The notes beneath the pieces were generated by a model that did no database searches, was not told where the DNA came from, and worked only from the letters and a program-made list of their open reading frames with translations. 49,225 nucleotides of DNA, taken from CBFIDE01 sp965661265. Its GTDB lineage: Bacteria > Bacteroidota > Bacteroidia > Flavobacteriales > Schleiferiaceae. The position numbers and the translations under genes are program-made. Below, piece by piece: positions 1 to 7,149 of this stretch. The stretch's first letter is position 1. Each line of letters begins with the position of its first letter. The stretch is taken from contig CBFIDE010000015.1 in the NCBI GenBank assembly GCA_965661265.1, forward strand, positions 1 through 49,225, written 5' to 3'.

Positions 1-1388
1 GCAGGAATATCTTCATAAACAAACTCATCTATTCTGATATAGTCAAAAGTTCCTCCCATATTATGAGCAAGAACGATATAAGTATCTGTTCCATTATAAC
101 CATTTGCTGTTGTAAATTCTACAATGTACTCAGCATATGTATCTGGCACTAAATTAGGTAATGTATCTATCCAGTTAACTGTCTTTGAAGTTTGAGAAGA
201 TGTTGTACCCACCCAAAGTTGAGATACAGGATCATCTGAATTCATGAAGAAGTTAATCTGCTTATCTCCTCCTGTTAAATCAGTAAATTCAGGTGTAACC
301 GCCCAAAGTGAATCTGATGGCGTACCATTACTTGAATAAAGGTATAAGGCTCTAGGTCCTGCATAAGGTGCAGATGTAAATGTAAAATCCTCAACTTCAA
401 CAAATGAACCAGCGTTAGTCTCATAATCTTCCCAGCAGAAAGGTGGAGCATCTAGAGCATCGGTATCAAAGTTATTAGTATAAGGTGCTGTAAATGGCAC
501 ACAAGCTGTAATAAACTGAGTTGGGCCAGTAGTATCAGAAGTTCCATTAGCCGCACAATCAGCAACTACATAAACATCATAAGTTGTGGCACCTGATAAT
601 CCACTTAAGGAAGTAGTTGTACCAGTAGTAACAGCTGTAACAGTACCCGCACTTGCAGGGTTAAACCCAGCTAAACCATGAATTACATCATAACCATTGC
701 TAGCAGCTGTTACACTACCCCAAGATACATCTGCAGTAGTTCCAGTTACGTTAGTAACTGACAATCCTAATGGTTGAGGACAAGGTGGAACATTCTTCAC
801 AGAAACATCATCAATCATAATGTCATTATAGAATGCTGTTCCAGCAGTAGATTTATCTACAACAATTTCAAAAAGAACTTTTCCTGAAGTAGTATAAGAA
901 GAAAGATCGATACCAGCGTAAGACCACTGAGTAACATCACCCTTAAAACTCCAAACACTATCATTCCATGCAGTTCCATCATAGAAGTTCACGAATAGCT
1001 TCTGATTATCACCAGGATTAGTTATATTATTACTGTAGTACCAAAGTTCAAAAAACAAACTTGTTAAGCTTGAAATATCAATACTATCGGTCATTAATCC
1101 AACATCAGTAGCTGTAGCAGGAGACGATCCATCAACCCATGCATTTCCACTTCCATTTCCTGTATGATCCAAAGTAATTGGTGGAACATAAGAAGATGAA
1201 GTAAAAGATGGGTTACCAGGAGTTCCACTAAACTTCCAATTGTTATTTAGACTTGCACTCGCGGAAGACGTATTGGTCCATCCCGTTGGGATGCTTGTTC
1301 CAGTAAAGTCCTGAGTAAAAGGAGCAGTTGTCTGGGCTGACAATCCAAGCCAACAACCAAATACTGCTAATAATAGAATTCTTTTCAT
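1..1388 (-). CDS. Secreted MAM/jelly-roll and fibronectin III protein, 3' end outside window
   Basis: Partial gene: it starts with ATG at 1388 and stays open to base 1, giving about 462 codons. A signal peptide is evident (MKRILLLAVFGCWLGLSAQ, residues 1-19). Residues 20-165 form a jelly-roll or MAM-like domain, with the repeated pattern FTQDF..IPTGW..., W..D and DDVSVKNV. A fibronectin type III domain follows (about 168-255, from PCPQPLGLSVTNVTG). A second jelly-roll domain begins near 260 (FDTDALDAPPFCWEDYE) and reaches the window edge. This architecture is typical of large Bacteroidota proteins exported by Sec and then the T9SS. A C-terminal sorting domain would be expected but lies outside the window. 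The role could be adhesion, matrix or a hydrolase accessory part; no catalytic domain is visible in this portion. Confidence 0.75.
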   Translation of the reverse strand, partial: MKRILLLAVFGCWLGLSAQTTAPFTQDFTGTSIPTGWTNTSSASASLNNNWKFSGTPGNPSFTSSSYVPPITLDHTGNGSGNAWVDGSSPATATDVGLMTDSIDISSLTSLFFELWYYSNNITNPGDNQKLFVNFYDGTAWNDSVWSFKGDVTQWSYAGIDLSSYTTSGKVLFEIVVDKSTAGTAFYNDIMIDDVSVKNVPPCPQPLGLSVTNVTGTTADVSWGSVTAASNGYDVIHGLAGFNPASAGTVTAVTTGTTTSLSGLSGATTYDVYVVADCAANGTSDTTGPTQFITACVPFTAPYTNNFDTDALDAPPFCWEDYETNAGSFVEVEDFTFTSAPYAGPRALYLYSSNGTPSDSLWAVTPEFTDLTGGDKQINFFMNSDDPVSQLWVGTTSSQTSKTVNWIDTLPNLVPDTYAEYIVEFTTANGYNGTDTYIVLAHNMGGTFDYIRIDEFVYEDIP

Positions 1389-1780
1389 TTTTTCTATTTA
1401 GGGTTAATATAAAATATAATGATTACTGCCAAGGCGAGTACTTCATTCAATTTGTAATGAATATTAGACATCTATTCTATATATGTACGACTGGACATAT
1501 CTAAAGGTTAGCCTACTATTCAATCTACAATTTTACCAATATTAAAAACTATATCAAAATATGACAGTTCTATCTATTGGCTTAATTGAAGGCATACAAG
1601 CCTACCCAAATATAGTGAGGTAATAATTTCAATTTTATCTTTCTGATTGTCAGACATATAAATATATTAACAGATGATTATAGAATGTTTACAACTGGAT
1701 ATAAATAATTAATTATTCTGTAATTTAAATTCATTCTTAGTAAATTATATTATTTGTAAAATTTAAGGCTGAGAATATAA
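1389..1780. other. AT-rich intergenic region between adhesin-like gene and tRNA
   Basis: Nearly 400 bases without a convincing ORF on either strand. The region must carry the leader of the minus-strand secreted protein, but I see no clear TTG/TAnnTTTG pair for it. It is strongly AT-rich toward the tRNA promoter. Confidence 0.5.
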
Positions 1781-1808
1781 TTGAATTTAAAAAAAATATT
1801 TACATTTG
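1781..1808 (+). promoter_or_regulatory. Bacteroidota-type promoter of tRNA-Arg
   Basis: TTG at 1781-1783 and TACATTTG at 1801-1808 are separated by 17 bases. They match the primary sigma-factor consensus of Bacteroidota (-33 TTG, -7 TAnnTTTG). The -7 box ends 13 bases before the mature tRNA. Confidence 0.8.
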
Positions 1809-1821
1809 CCGCCCTTAATAG

Positions 1822-1895
1822 GGTCGCGTAGCTCAGCTGGATAGAGCATCTGCCTTCTAAGCAGACGGTCATAGGTTCGAATCCTATCGCGATCA
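1822..1895 (+). tRNA. tRNA-Arg (anticodon UCU)
   Basis: A full cloverleaf can be folded by eye. The acceptor stem GGTCGCG pairs with CGCGATC (one G-U), followed by discriminator A. The D arm is GCTC/GAGC. The anticodon stem TCTGC/GCAGA encloses loop CTTCTAA, so the anticodon is TCT. The T arm is ATAGG/CCTAT with loop TTCGAAT. CCA is not encoded. The last 16 bases of the gene (1880-1895) are repeated twice more downstream as part of a tandem array. Confidence 0.96.
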
Positions 1896-1896
1896 C

Positions 1897-1933
1897 AAAA
1901 GCCTGAATGTAAAAACATTTAGGCTTTTTTTTT
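1897..1933 (+). terminator. Intrinsic terminator of tRNA-Arg (unit 1 hairpin)
   Basis: A 14-bp stem (AAAAGCCTGAATGT with ACATTTAGGCTTTT, one G-U) closes an AAAA loop and is followed by a T run. It starts two bases after the tRNA. Confidence 0.85.
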
Positions 1934-1979
1934 AGTATATGTGAAGAGTTAACTTCAACGAAGAACTAAAAAAAAGACT

Positions 1980-2039
1980 ATGGGGCTGCGAAGCAGTTTA
2001 AAGGCTTTTGTGTTACTTAGAGCCCTTGTGGGATCATGA
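1980..2039 (+). CDS. Repeat-encoded 19-residue ORF, copy 1
   Basis: ATG at 1980 opens a 19-codon frame, MGLRSSLKAFVLLRALVGS, ending in TGA. The second repeat unit carries the same frame with three base differences: two are synonymous (TTA/CTA and GTG/GTT) and one changes Arg4 to Gln. The peptide is short, basic and hydrophobic. Conservation between two units that are 95% identical overall is only weak evidence of coding, because little divergence is available to test. It lies downstream of the terminator, so expression would need read-through. The E. coli rtT repeats also overlap a small basic peptide frame (Tpr), an analogy drawn from memory. It may equally be a chance ORF or part of a structured RNA. 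Confidence 0.25.
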   Translation: MGLRSSLKAFVLLRALVGS

Positions 2040-2059
2040 AATAATCCTATCGCGATCAC

Positions 2060-2095
2060 AAAAGCCTGAATGTAAAAACATTTAGGCTTTTTTTT
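2060..2095 (+). terminator. Terminator hairpin of repeat unit 2
   Basis: Exact copy of the unit 1 stem and loop, with a T run one base shorter. It lies directly after the second copy of the tRNA 3' end. Confidence 0.8.
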
Positions 2096-2141
2096 AGTCT
2101 GAGTGAAGAGCTAACTTCAACGAAGAACTAAAACAAAGACT

Positions 2142-2201
2142 ATGGGGCTGCAAAGCAGTCTAAAGGCTTTTGTTTTACTTAGAGCCCTTGTGGGATCATG
2201 A
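2142..2201 (+). CDS. Repeat-encoded 19-residue ORF, copy 2
   Basis: Same frame as the ORF at 1980-2039, displaced by 162 bases, with Gln instead of Arg at position 4. Start ATG and stop TGA are kept. Support is limited to this conservation. Confidence 0.25.
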   Translation: MGLQSSLKAFVLLRALVGS

Positions 2202-2221
2202 AATAATCCTATCGCGATCAC

Positions 2222-2252
2222 AAAAGCCCCTTTTTTATAAGAGGGTCTTTTT
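2222..2252 (+). terminator. Terminator hairpin closing the repeat array
   Basis: The third, partial repeat unit runs into a different imperfect hairpin: AAAAG and CCC pair with GGG and CTTTT around an AT-rich loop, followed by T-rich sequence. The array therefore contains three successive terminator-like stems. Confidence 0.6.
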
Positions 2253-2294
2253 ATGACAAGAACATTTGATACTTATGCTAAATAGAAATAGTTT

Positions 2295-3713
2295 CTATTC
2301 AAAAACACCCTTCTTAGTCTCTTTAAAATCTTGAAGCAATTCCACTACTCCATCTCTTAATGGATGTGGATGCACAATATAATTTACTGTCTCTTGGCAA
2401 TCAAGGAGATTGTTATAATTCTTTAAGCACTCGACAATAGATTTCTTTTTCTCGTAACCATTCTCGGCCCAACTAATTGCGGATTGACTTTTAGAATAAA
2501 TTAATAAAGAAGCGATTAAAAAAAAGAAGCCTGTTATCTTAGGAAGTCTTAACCTAAATTGAAATGTTAAGTATATGGTAAAAAGAAAAACGGGAATGAA
2601 ATAATAGTATCGAGATGCATGAGCATTGGCTAAATTCAAGGTATGCCTGCCCAAAGCTTGTAGAATCGCGAAAGCGAAAAAAGAAAGGAATAAAAAGGAT
2701 AAAACTAAGTGTTTGGAATTCTTTTTTGCACGCATCAGAATAAGCACGCATGAGATAAGGCTTGGAAAGAAGAGTAAGCTTAATAAAATACTACGCTGGC
2801 TGCTATCCAAATTCCAGAAGCTAAGCAGATATTCATGGAAATACTCTAAAAACAACTGGGCATTGAATTGAGCCAGTAAATTAGATGAAGTATGATCAAC
2901 TTTAGAGATAATAAGTAAAACAGCCACTAAGCTAAAGATTCCGTTAGCAAGGTATAGACCCCTTAATTTAATTGAACGCCAATTAAAAATCAAGACCATA
3001 GAATAAAATATAAGAGGGATNNNNNNNNNNNNNNNNNNNNNNNNNNNNNNNNNNNNNNNNNNNNNNNNNNNNNNNNNNNNNNNNNNNNNNNNNNNNNNNN
3101 NNNNNNNNNNNNNNNNNNNGTTAGCAAGGTATAGACCCCTTAATTTAATTGAACGCCAATTAAAAATCAAGACCATAGAATAAAATATAAGAGGGATATA
3201 AAAGTAAATGCTAAAAATGCAAAAGAATGATACTATTGTTAGTGAAAAATATTTAGTGTTATAAGCGAGACGACTCAGATAAAGAATTACTAAAGATAGG
3301 ACAAAGACTCCGGCAAGACCGTGAATATAGGGACTGCTTAAAGTAGATTCGAGACTATTAAGACTAAAGAATAAAATTGGAATACCGGCATCATAATACC
3401 TAAGGTCATTAGTTAACTGAAACTTCAAAATTATAGCCAAAAATACTGTAATACTTATGACTAAAAACTGAAGCCAGGCATGAGTAGAGGCATTATAAGG
3501 ATCTAAAGAATATAATAGTGAAGTTAGACCAAGAGGATGTGGACCATTAAAGCTAAAAAAAGAATCGATTAAGCTAGAATTGAGGGCTAAGCCAACAGGA
3601 TGCCAAGCATCTAAAATAAAGAGATCACTTGAACAGTTATTGATCAACAAGGCATAATAGACTGATACCCCAAGGAAACAAATTCCTATAAATATTAGAT
3701 CGTTTCTTCTCAT
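2295..3713 (-). CDS. Polytopic membrane protein (GT-C-like), interrupted by scaffold gap
   Basis: An integral membrane protein with about ten hydrophobic helices and a short, presumably periplasmic tail containing two cysteines (CLKNYNNLLDC). The number and spacing of helices resemble GT-C glycosyltransferases or O-antigen/mannosyltransferase-type proteins, but I see no diagnostic motif. The reading frame carries 99 Ns (3021-3119) flanked by an identical 78-base sequence. Collapsing the duplicate and the gap removes 177 bases, exactly 59 codons, and leaves an uninterrupted protein of about 413 residues. The duplicated stretch of the literal translation is therefore an assembly artefact. The gene is separated from the nqr operon upstream by a terminator, so it is probably transcribed independently. 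Confidence 0.6.
   Translation of the reverse strand: MRRNDLIFIGICFLGVSVYYALLINNCSSDLFILDAWHPVGLALNSSLIDSFFSFNGPHPLGLTSLLYSLDPYNASTHAWLQFLVISITVFLAIILKFQLTNDLRYYDAGIPILFFSLNSLESTLSSPYIHGLAGVFVLSLVILYLSRLAYNTKYFSLTIVSFFCIFSIYFYIPLIFYSMVLIFNWRSIKLRGLYLANXXXXXXXXXXXXXXXXXXXXXXXXXXXXXXXXXIPLIFYSMVLIFNWRSIKLRGLYLANGIFSLVAVLLIISKVDHTSSNLLAQFNAQLFLEYFHEYLLSFWNLDSSQRSILLSLLFFPSLISCVLILMRAKKNSKHLVLSFLFLSFFAFAILQALGRHTLNLANAHASRYYYFIPVFLFTIYLTFQFRLRLPKITGFFFLIASLLIYSKSQSAISWAENGYEKKKSIVECLKNYNNLLDCQETVNYIVHPHPLRDGVVELLQDFKETKKGVFE
2943..3197. other. Assembly gap with duplicated 78-bp contig ends
   Basis: Bases 2943-3020 and 3120-3197 are identical, separated by 99 Ns. This is the signature of two overlapping contig ends joined without merging, not a biological repeat. 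Confidence 0.95.
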
Positions 3714-3734
3714 AGTTTTGCCAGGACAAGCTAC

Positions 3735-3760
3735 AAAAAAAGCGGCCTAGGCCGCTTTTT
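3735..3760 (-). terminator. Terminator of the nqr operon
   Basis: A perfect 16-bp palindrome (agcggcctaggccgct, 3741-3756) is flanked by A/T runs, so it can terminate on either strand. It lies seven bases after the nqrF stop and before the next minus-strand gene. Confidence 0.9.
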
Positions 3761-3766
3761 CTTTTT

Positions 3767-5077
3767 TTATCCTCCGAAATCATCGAAGCTTACATTCTCA
3801 GGTGGTACTCCCCAGTCGTCGCACATCTTCAAAACAGCAGCATTCATTAATGGTGGTCCACAGAAATAGAATTCAATTTCTTCTGGCTCATCATGCTTAC
3901 TTAAATACTGATCAATTACCGCTTGATGAACAAATCCTAAGAATCCGTCACCTTCTGTATCATTCACATCTTTCTTAGCAACCCAATTATCTTCTGGAGA
4001 AGGATCAGAAAGAACTACATGGAACTTAAAGTTAGGAAACTCTTTCTCTATTTGTTGGAAATCATCTAAATAGAATAATTCTCTTTTAGATCTACCTCCA
4101 TACCAATAAGTAACTTGTCTATCGGTCTTCAAAGTATGGAAAAGGTGGAATAAATGAGAACGCATAGGCGCCATTCCAGCTCCACCACCAATATAAAGCA
4201 TTTCAGATCCAGTTTCCTTAATAAAGAATTCTCCATAAGGTCCTGAGATTGTTACCTTATCACCTGGCTTAGAACCAAATACATAAGAAGAACAAATACC
4301 AGGGTTCACATCCATCCAAGCATTCTTAGCTCTGTCCCAAGGTGGAGTAGCAATACGAATGTTTAGCATTACGATATTACCTTCTGCTGGGTGGTTAGCC
4401 ATAGAATAGGCTCTGAAGATAGTTTCATCATTCTTCATCTTCAGATCCCAAAGACCAAATTTATCCCACTCCGACTTGAAATCCATTGGATCTCTGCCTA
4501 GTCTTGGATGACTTGTGATGTCCATATCCTTAAATGCTACTTCACATTCTGGAACATCAACCTGGATATAGCCTCCAGCTTCAAAGTCAAGAGTTTCTCC
4601 CTCTGGTAGTCTTACAACAAACTCCTTAATGAAAGAGGCAACGTTGTAATTAGATACAACCTCACACTCCCACTTCTTAATTCCGAAGATCTCTTCTGGA
4701 ACCTTAATTTTCATATCATTCTTAACCTTCACTTGGCAACCCAACCTCCAGTTATCTTGTGCTTCTTTTCTGGTAAAATAACCTACTTCAGTAGGAAGAA
4801 TTTCACCACCACCTTCAAATACTTGGCACTTACACATGGCACAAGTTCCTCCACCACCACAAGCCGATGGTAAGAATATCTTTTGAGCAGATAAAGTAGT
4901 TAAAAGAGTGTTTCCTGATTCAACTTCAGCATCCTCTCCATTAATATTCAGAATCACTGGACCAGACGGAGACAACTTAGCTTTTGCGCCAAGTAAGATC
5001 CCAACTAGTGAGAATATCACTAGAAAGAAAACTACTATAGTTGTAATAACAATTGCGGTTGTAGATAATAATATCAT
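3767..5077 (-). CDS. nqrF: Na+-NQR subunit F, NADH-oxidising reductase
   Basis: Electron-entry subunit of the Na+-translocating NADH:quinone oxidoreductase: it oxidises NADH and passes electrons through FAD and a [2Fe-2S] centre. In order: an N-terminal membrane helix (residues 5-30), a ferredoxin domain with the ligand set C73, C79, C82 and C114, an FAD domain with RAYS (222-225), and an NAD-binding domain with GGGAGMAPMRS (297-307) and CGPP near the C-terminus. At 436 residues it is slightly longer than typical NqrF. It is the last gene of nqrABCDEF, 21 bases after nqrE and directly before the terminator. Confidence 0.98.
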   Translation of the reverse strand: MILLSTTAIVITTIVVFFLVIFSLVGILLGAKAKLSPSGPVILNINGEDAEVESGNTLLTTLSAQKIFLPSACGGGGTCAMCKCQVFEGGGEILPTEVGYFTRKEAQDNWRLGCQVKVKNDMKIKVPEEIFGIKKWECEVVSNYNVASFIKEFVVRLPEGETLDFEAGGYIQVDVPECEVAFKDMDITSHPRLGRDPMDFKSEWDKFGLWDLKMKNDETIFRAYSMANHPAEGNIVMLNIRIATPPWDRAKNAWMDVNPGICSSYVFGSKPGDKVTISGPYGEFFIKETGSEMLYIGGGAGMAPMRSHLFHLFHTLKTDRQVTYWYGGRSKRELFYLDDFQQIEKEFPNFKFHVVLSDPSPEDNWVAKKDVNDTEGDGFLGFVHQAVIDQYLSKHDEPEEIEFYFCGPPLMNAAVLKMCDDWGVPPENVSFDDFGG

Positions 5078-5098
5078 ATTCTTTTCTTCCTTAAATCT

Positions 5099-5716
5099 TT
5101 ATAATTTGATTCCCATGAATGCCATAAATGCAATCCCCATTAATCCGGTTACGATAAATGTAATTCCTAGCCCACGCAATGGTGCTGGTACATTAGAGTA
5201 ACGAATTTTCTCTCTAATTGCTGCAATTGCAACAATTGCTAAGAACCAACCTACTCCACTTCCTATTCCGTAAACAGAAGCCTCTGTGATTGTAGAATAA
5301 TTTCTTTCTTGCATAAATAAAGAACCTCCTAAAATGGAGCAGTTTACAGCTATAAGTGGCAAGAAAATACCTAAAGCGCCATAAAGAGCTGGAGCAAATT
5401 TCTCAACAATCATTTCAACTAGCTGCACCATAGAAGCGATTACAGCAATGAACATGATAAATGATAGAAAGCTTAAATCCATTGTAGCATATTCTTCTCC
5501 TAACCAACTTAAAGCACCTTCTTTAAGTACAAAGTTCTCTAATAAATAGTTCACTGGAATTGTGATACCCATTACAAAGATTACAGCCGCTCCTAATCCA
5601 ACAGCAGTCTTGACTGTTTTAGATACCGCTAAGTAAGAACACATACCTAAGAAATAGGCAAAGATCATGTTCTCTACAAAGATGGATTTTACAAATATGT
5701 TTACTAAGTCTTGCAT
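5099..5716 (-). CDS. nqrE: Na+-NQR subunit E
   Basis: Six-helix membrane subunit of Na+-NQR, 205 residues. With NqrD it forms a pseudosymmetric pair that holds an iron centre inside the membrane. The cysteines expected as ligands are present at C26 (YFLGMCSYLA) and C126 (IAVNCSILGG). The order and four-base spacing to nqrD fit a single transcript. Confidence 0.97.
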   Translation of the reverse strand: MQDLVNIFVKSIFVENMIFAYFLGMCSYLAVSKTVKTAVGLGAAVIFVMGITIPVNYLLENFVLKEGALSWLGEEYATMDLSFLSFIMFIAVIASMVQLVEMIVEKFAPALYGALGIFLPLIAVNCSILGGSLFMQERNYSTITEASVYGIGSGVGWFLAIVAIAAIREKIRYSNVPAPLRGLGITFIVTGLMGIAFMAFMGIKL

Positions 5717-5720
5717 AATC

Positions 5721-6398
5721 TTAATTCTCTTCGATTAGTTTAGTATTTCTAGCACGTTGAACCCAGATAATCACCCCTACAGTAATCAGAGCCATTGGAG
5801 GTAATAACATCAATCCATTATCGCTATAAAATCCACCATTAGCTATATACCAGCTCTCAGGTATAACTTTATATCCAAATAATGCTCCTGAACCTAAAAG
5901 CTCTCTTACAAAAGAAACAGCCAAAAGAATCCAAGCATAACCAAATGCATTACCTAATCCATCTAAGAAAGCTTTCCAAGGGCCATTTCCAAGAGCAAAA
6001 GCTTCAAATCTTCCCATGATAATACAATTGGTAATTATCAGTCCAACAAATACAGAAAGCTCTTTACTCACATCGTAAGCGTATGCTTTTAATACTTGAT
6101 CTACTAAAATTACAAGTGTTGCTACTACTACTAATTGAACAATGATTCTTATTCTGTTAGGGATGAGATTTCTCATTAATGAGATAATTACGTTTCCTGC
6201 TCCTAAAACAAATAATACTGATATTGACATTACCAATGCCGGATATAGTTTTACTGTAATCGCAAGAGCGGAACAGATACCTAATACCTGAACAGATATT
6301 GGATTACTATCGTTTAATGGATCCGTTAATAATTCGCGATTCTTTTTAGAGAAAAGCGCCTCTTTTGGTTTTTTAGGACTCTCAGCTACTTCTGCCAT
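5721..6398 (-). CDS. nqrD: Na+-NQR subunit D
   Basis: Six-helix membrane partner of NqrE, 225 residues. The intramembrane cysteines are C42 (QVLGICSALA) and C125 (ITNCIIMGRFEAFA). The charged N-terminal extension (residues 1-28) is cytoplasmic. It is spaced two bases from nqrC and four from nqrE. Confidence 0.97.
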   Translation of the reverse strand: MAEVAESPKKPKEALFSKKNRELLTDPLNDSNPISVQVLGICSALAITVKLYPALVMSISVLFVLGAGNVIISLMRNLIPNRIRIIVQLVVVATLVILVDQVLKAYAYDVSKELSVFVGLIITNCIIMGRFEAFALGNGPWKAFLDGLGNAFGYAWILLAVSFVRELLGSGALFGYKVIPESWYIANGGFYSDNGLMLLPPMALITVGVIIWVQRARNTKLIEEN

Positions 6399-6400
6399 TT

Positions 6401-7147
6401 CTATTGTTCTATTGTTGCCAATTCGTTTGAAACTACTTCGAATGTTGAAGCAGTTGATGCCGTTGATTCTTCTAAGAAGTCAACATAAGATTTTAGACAA
6501 TCTGCAAGCATATCTTGCACGCCTACTGAAGTAATTGTTCCTCCACTGATTCCATCTACTTGATAGTCACCACTAGCATCACCTTTTCTTACTTCGATAC
6601 TTACTAGATTACCTTGAGCATCCAATATCTTCTTATCCTTAAACTGATTCATAAAATCAGCAGTATTAATTTCAGCACCTAAACCAGGAGTTTCTGTCTT
6701 ATGGTCAAAAATTGCACCTACAATTGTATTTGCATCCTCACCTAAACTGATATATCCCCAAATAGGACCCCAAAGACCTTTACCTCTAACTGGAACGATG
6801 TAATAGGAAACACCGTCTTTCTCAGCCATATATAATGGAGCTAATCTATCTTCAGGAGTTTCTTTGACCTGCTTAGCCATGTCAACATCAAAGGCTTTAG
6901 TACCTTCTTGTACTTGACCATTACTAATTACCAGCTCTTTCTTGATATAATTTGGATATTGAACATCTGCCTCTTCTCTACTTACATCAACACCGATTGA
7001 TTTTAAAATATTCTGCTTCTTCTCTAAAGAAACGTTCTTTGCTTGCATTGGCTTTAAGCTAGTTGCGGTGATAGACAATAAAGCCCCAACTACAACAACT
7101 AAAATTAATGCAAAACCGAAAGTGTAACTATTTTTATTTACGTCCAT
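6401..7147 (-). CDS. nqrC: Na+-NQR subunit C, covalent FMN subunit
   Basis: Subunit with one N-terminal membrane helix (residues 8-30) and a periplasmic FMN-binding domain. The flavinylation site recognised by ApbE is D198-G-I-S-G-G-T204, with T204 as the expected attachment residue. The usual motif has Ala rather than Gly before the Thr, so this is a mild variant. GLGAEI (155-160) is also conserved in the family. No apbE flavin transferase is present in the window, so it must be encoded elsewhere. Spacing to nqrB is two bases. Confidence 0.97.
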   Translation of the reverse strand: MDVNKNSYTFGFALILVVVVGALLSITATSLKPMQAKNVSLEKKQNILKSIGVDVSREEADVQYPNYIKKELVISNGQVQEGTKAFDVDMAKQVKETPEDRLAPLYMAEKDGVSYYIVPVRGKGLWGPIWGYISLGEDANTIVGAIFDHKTETPGLGAEINTADFMNQFKDKKILDAQGNLVSIEVRKGDASGDYQVDGISGGTITSVGVQDMLADCLKSYVDFLEESTASTASTFEVVSNELATIEQ

Positions 7148-7149
7148 TC

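Larger units (their letters stand above)
1880..2228 (+). repeat. Tandem repeat of about 163 bp containing the tRNA-Arg 3' end
   Basis: Unit 1 is 1880-2042 (163 bp), unit 2 is 2043-2204 (162 bp) and a partial third unit of about 24 bp begins at 2205. Every unit starts with the 17-mer aatcctatcgcgatcac (tRNA 3' end plus one base) and continues with a terminator hairpin (replaced by a different hairpin in unit 3). Units 1 and 2 then share a spacer with a 19-codon ORF. The two full units differ at about eight bases plus one T in the hairpin tail, so they are roughly 95% identical. Organisation is the same as the rtT repeats behind tyrT in Escherichia coli, although the sequences appear unrelated. 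Confidence 0.9.

Noticed and set aside
1622..1800. Possible small RNA or riboswitch before tRNA-Arg
   Set aside because: Only AT-rich sequence without a conserved fold that I can recognise.
2626..2871. Plus-strand ORF of 81 codons inside the membrane protein gene
   Set aside because: Antisense shadow of the gapped membrane protein gene, with low-complexity Lys-rich sequence and no family features.
4908..5201. Plus-strand ORF of 97 codons across the nqrF/nqrE junction
   Set aside because: Opposite to two certain nqr genes; the sequence is a mirror of hydrophobic codons.
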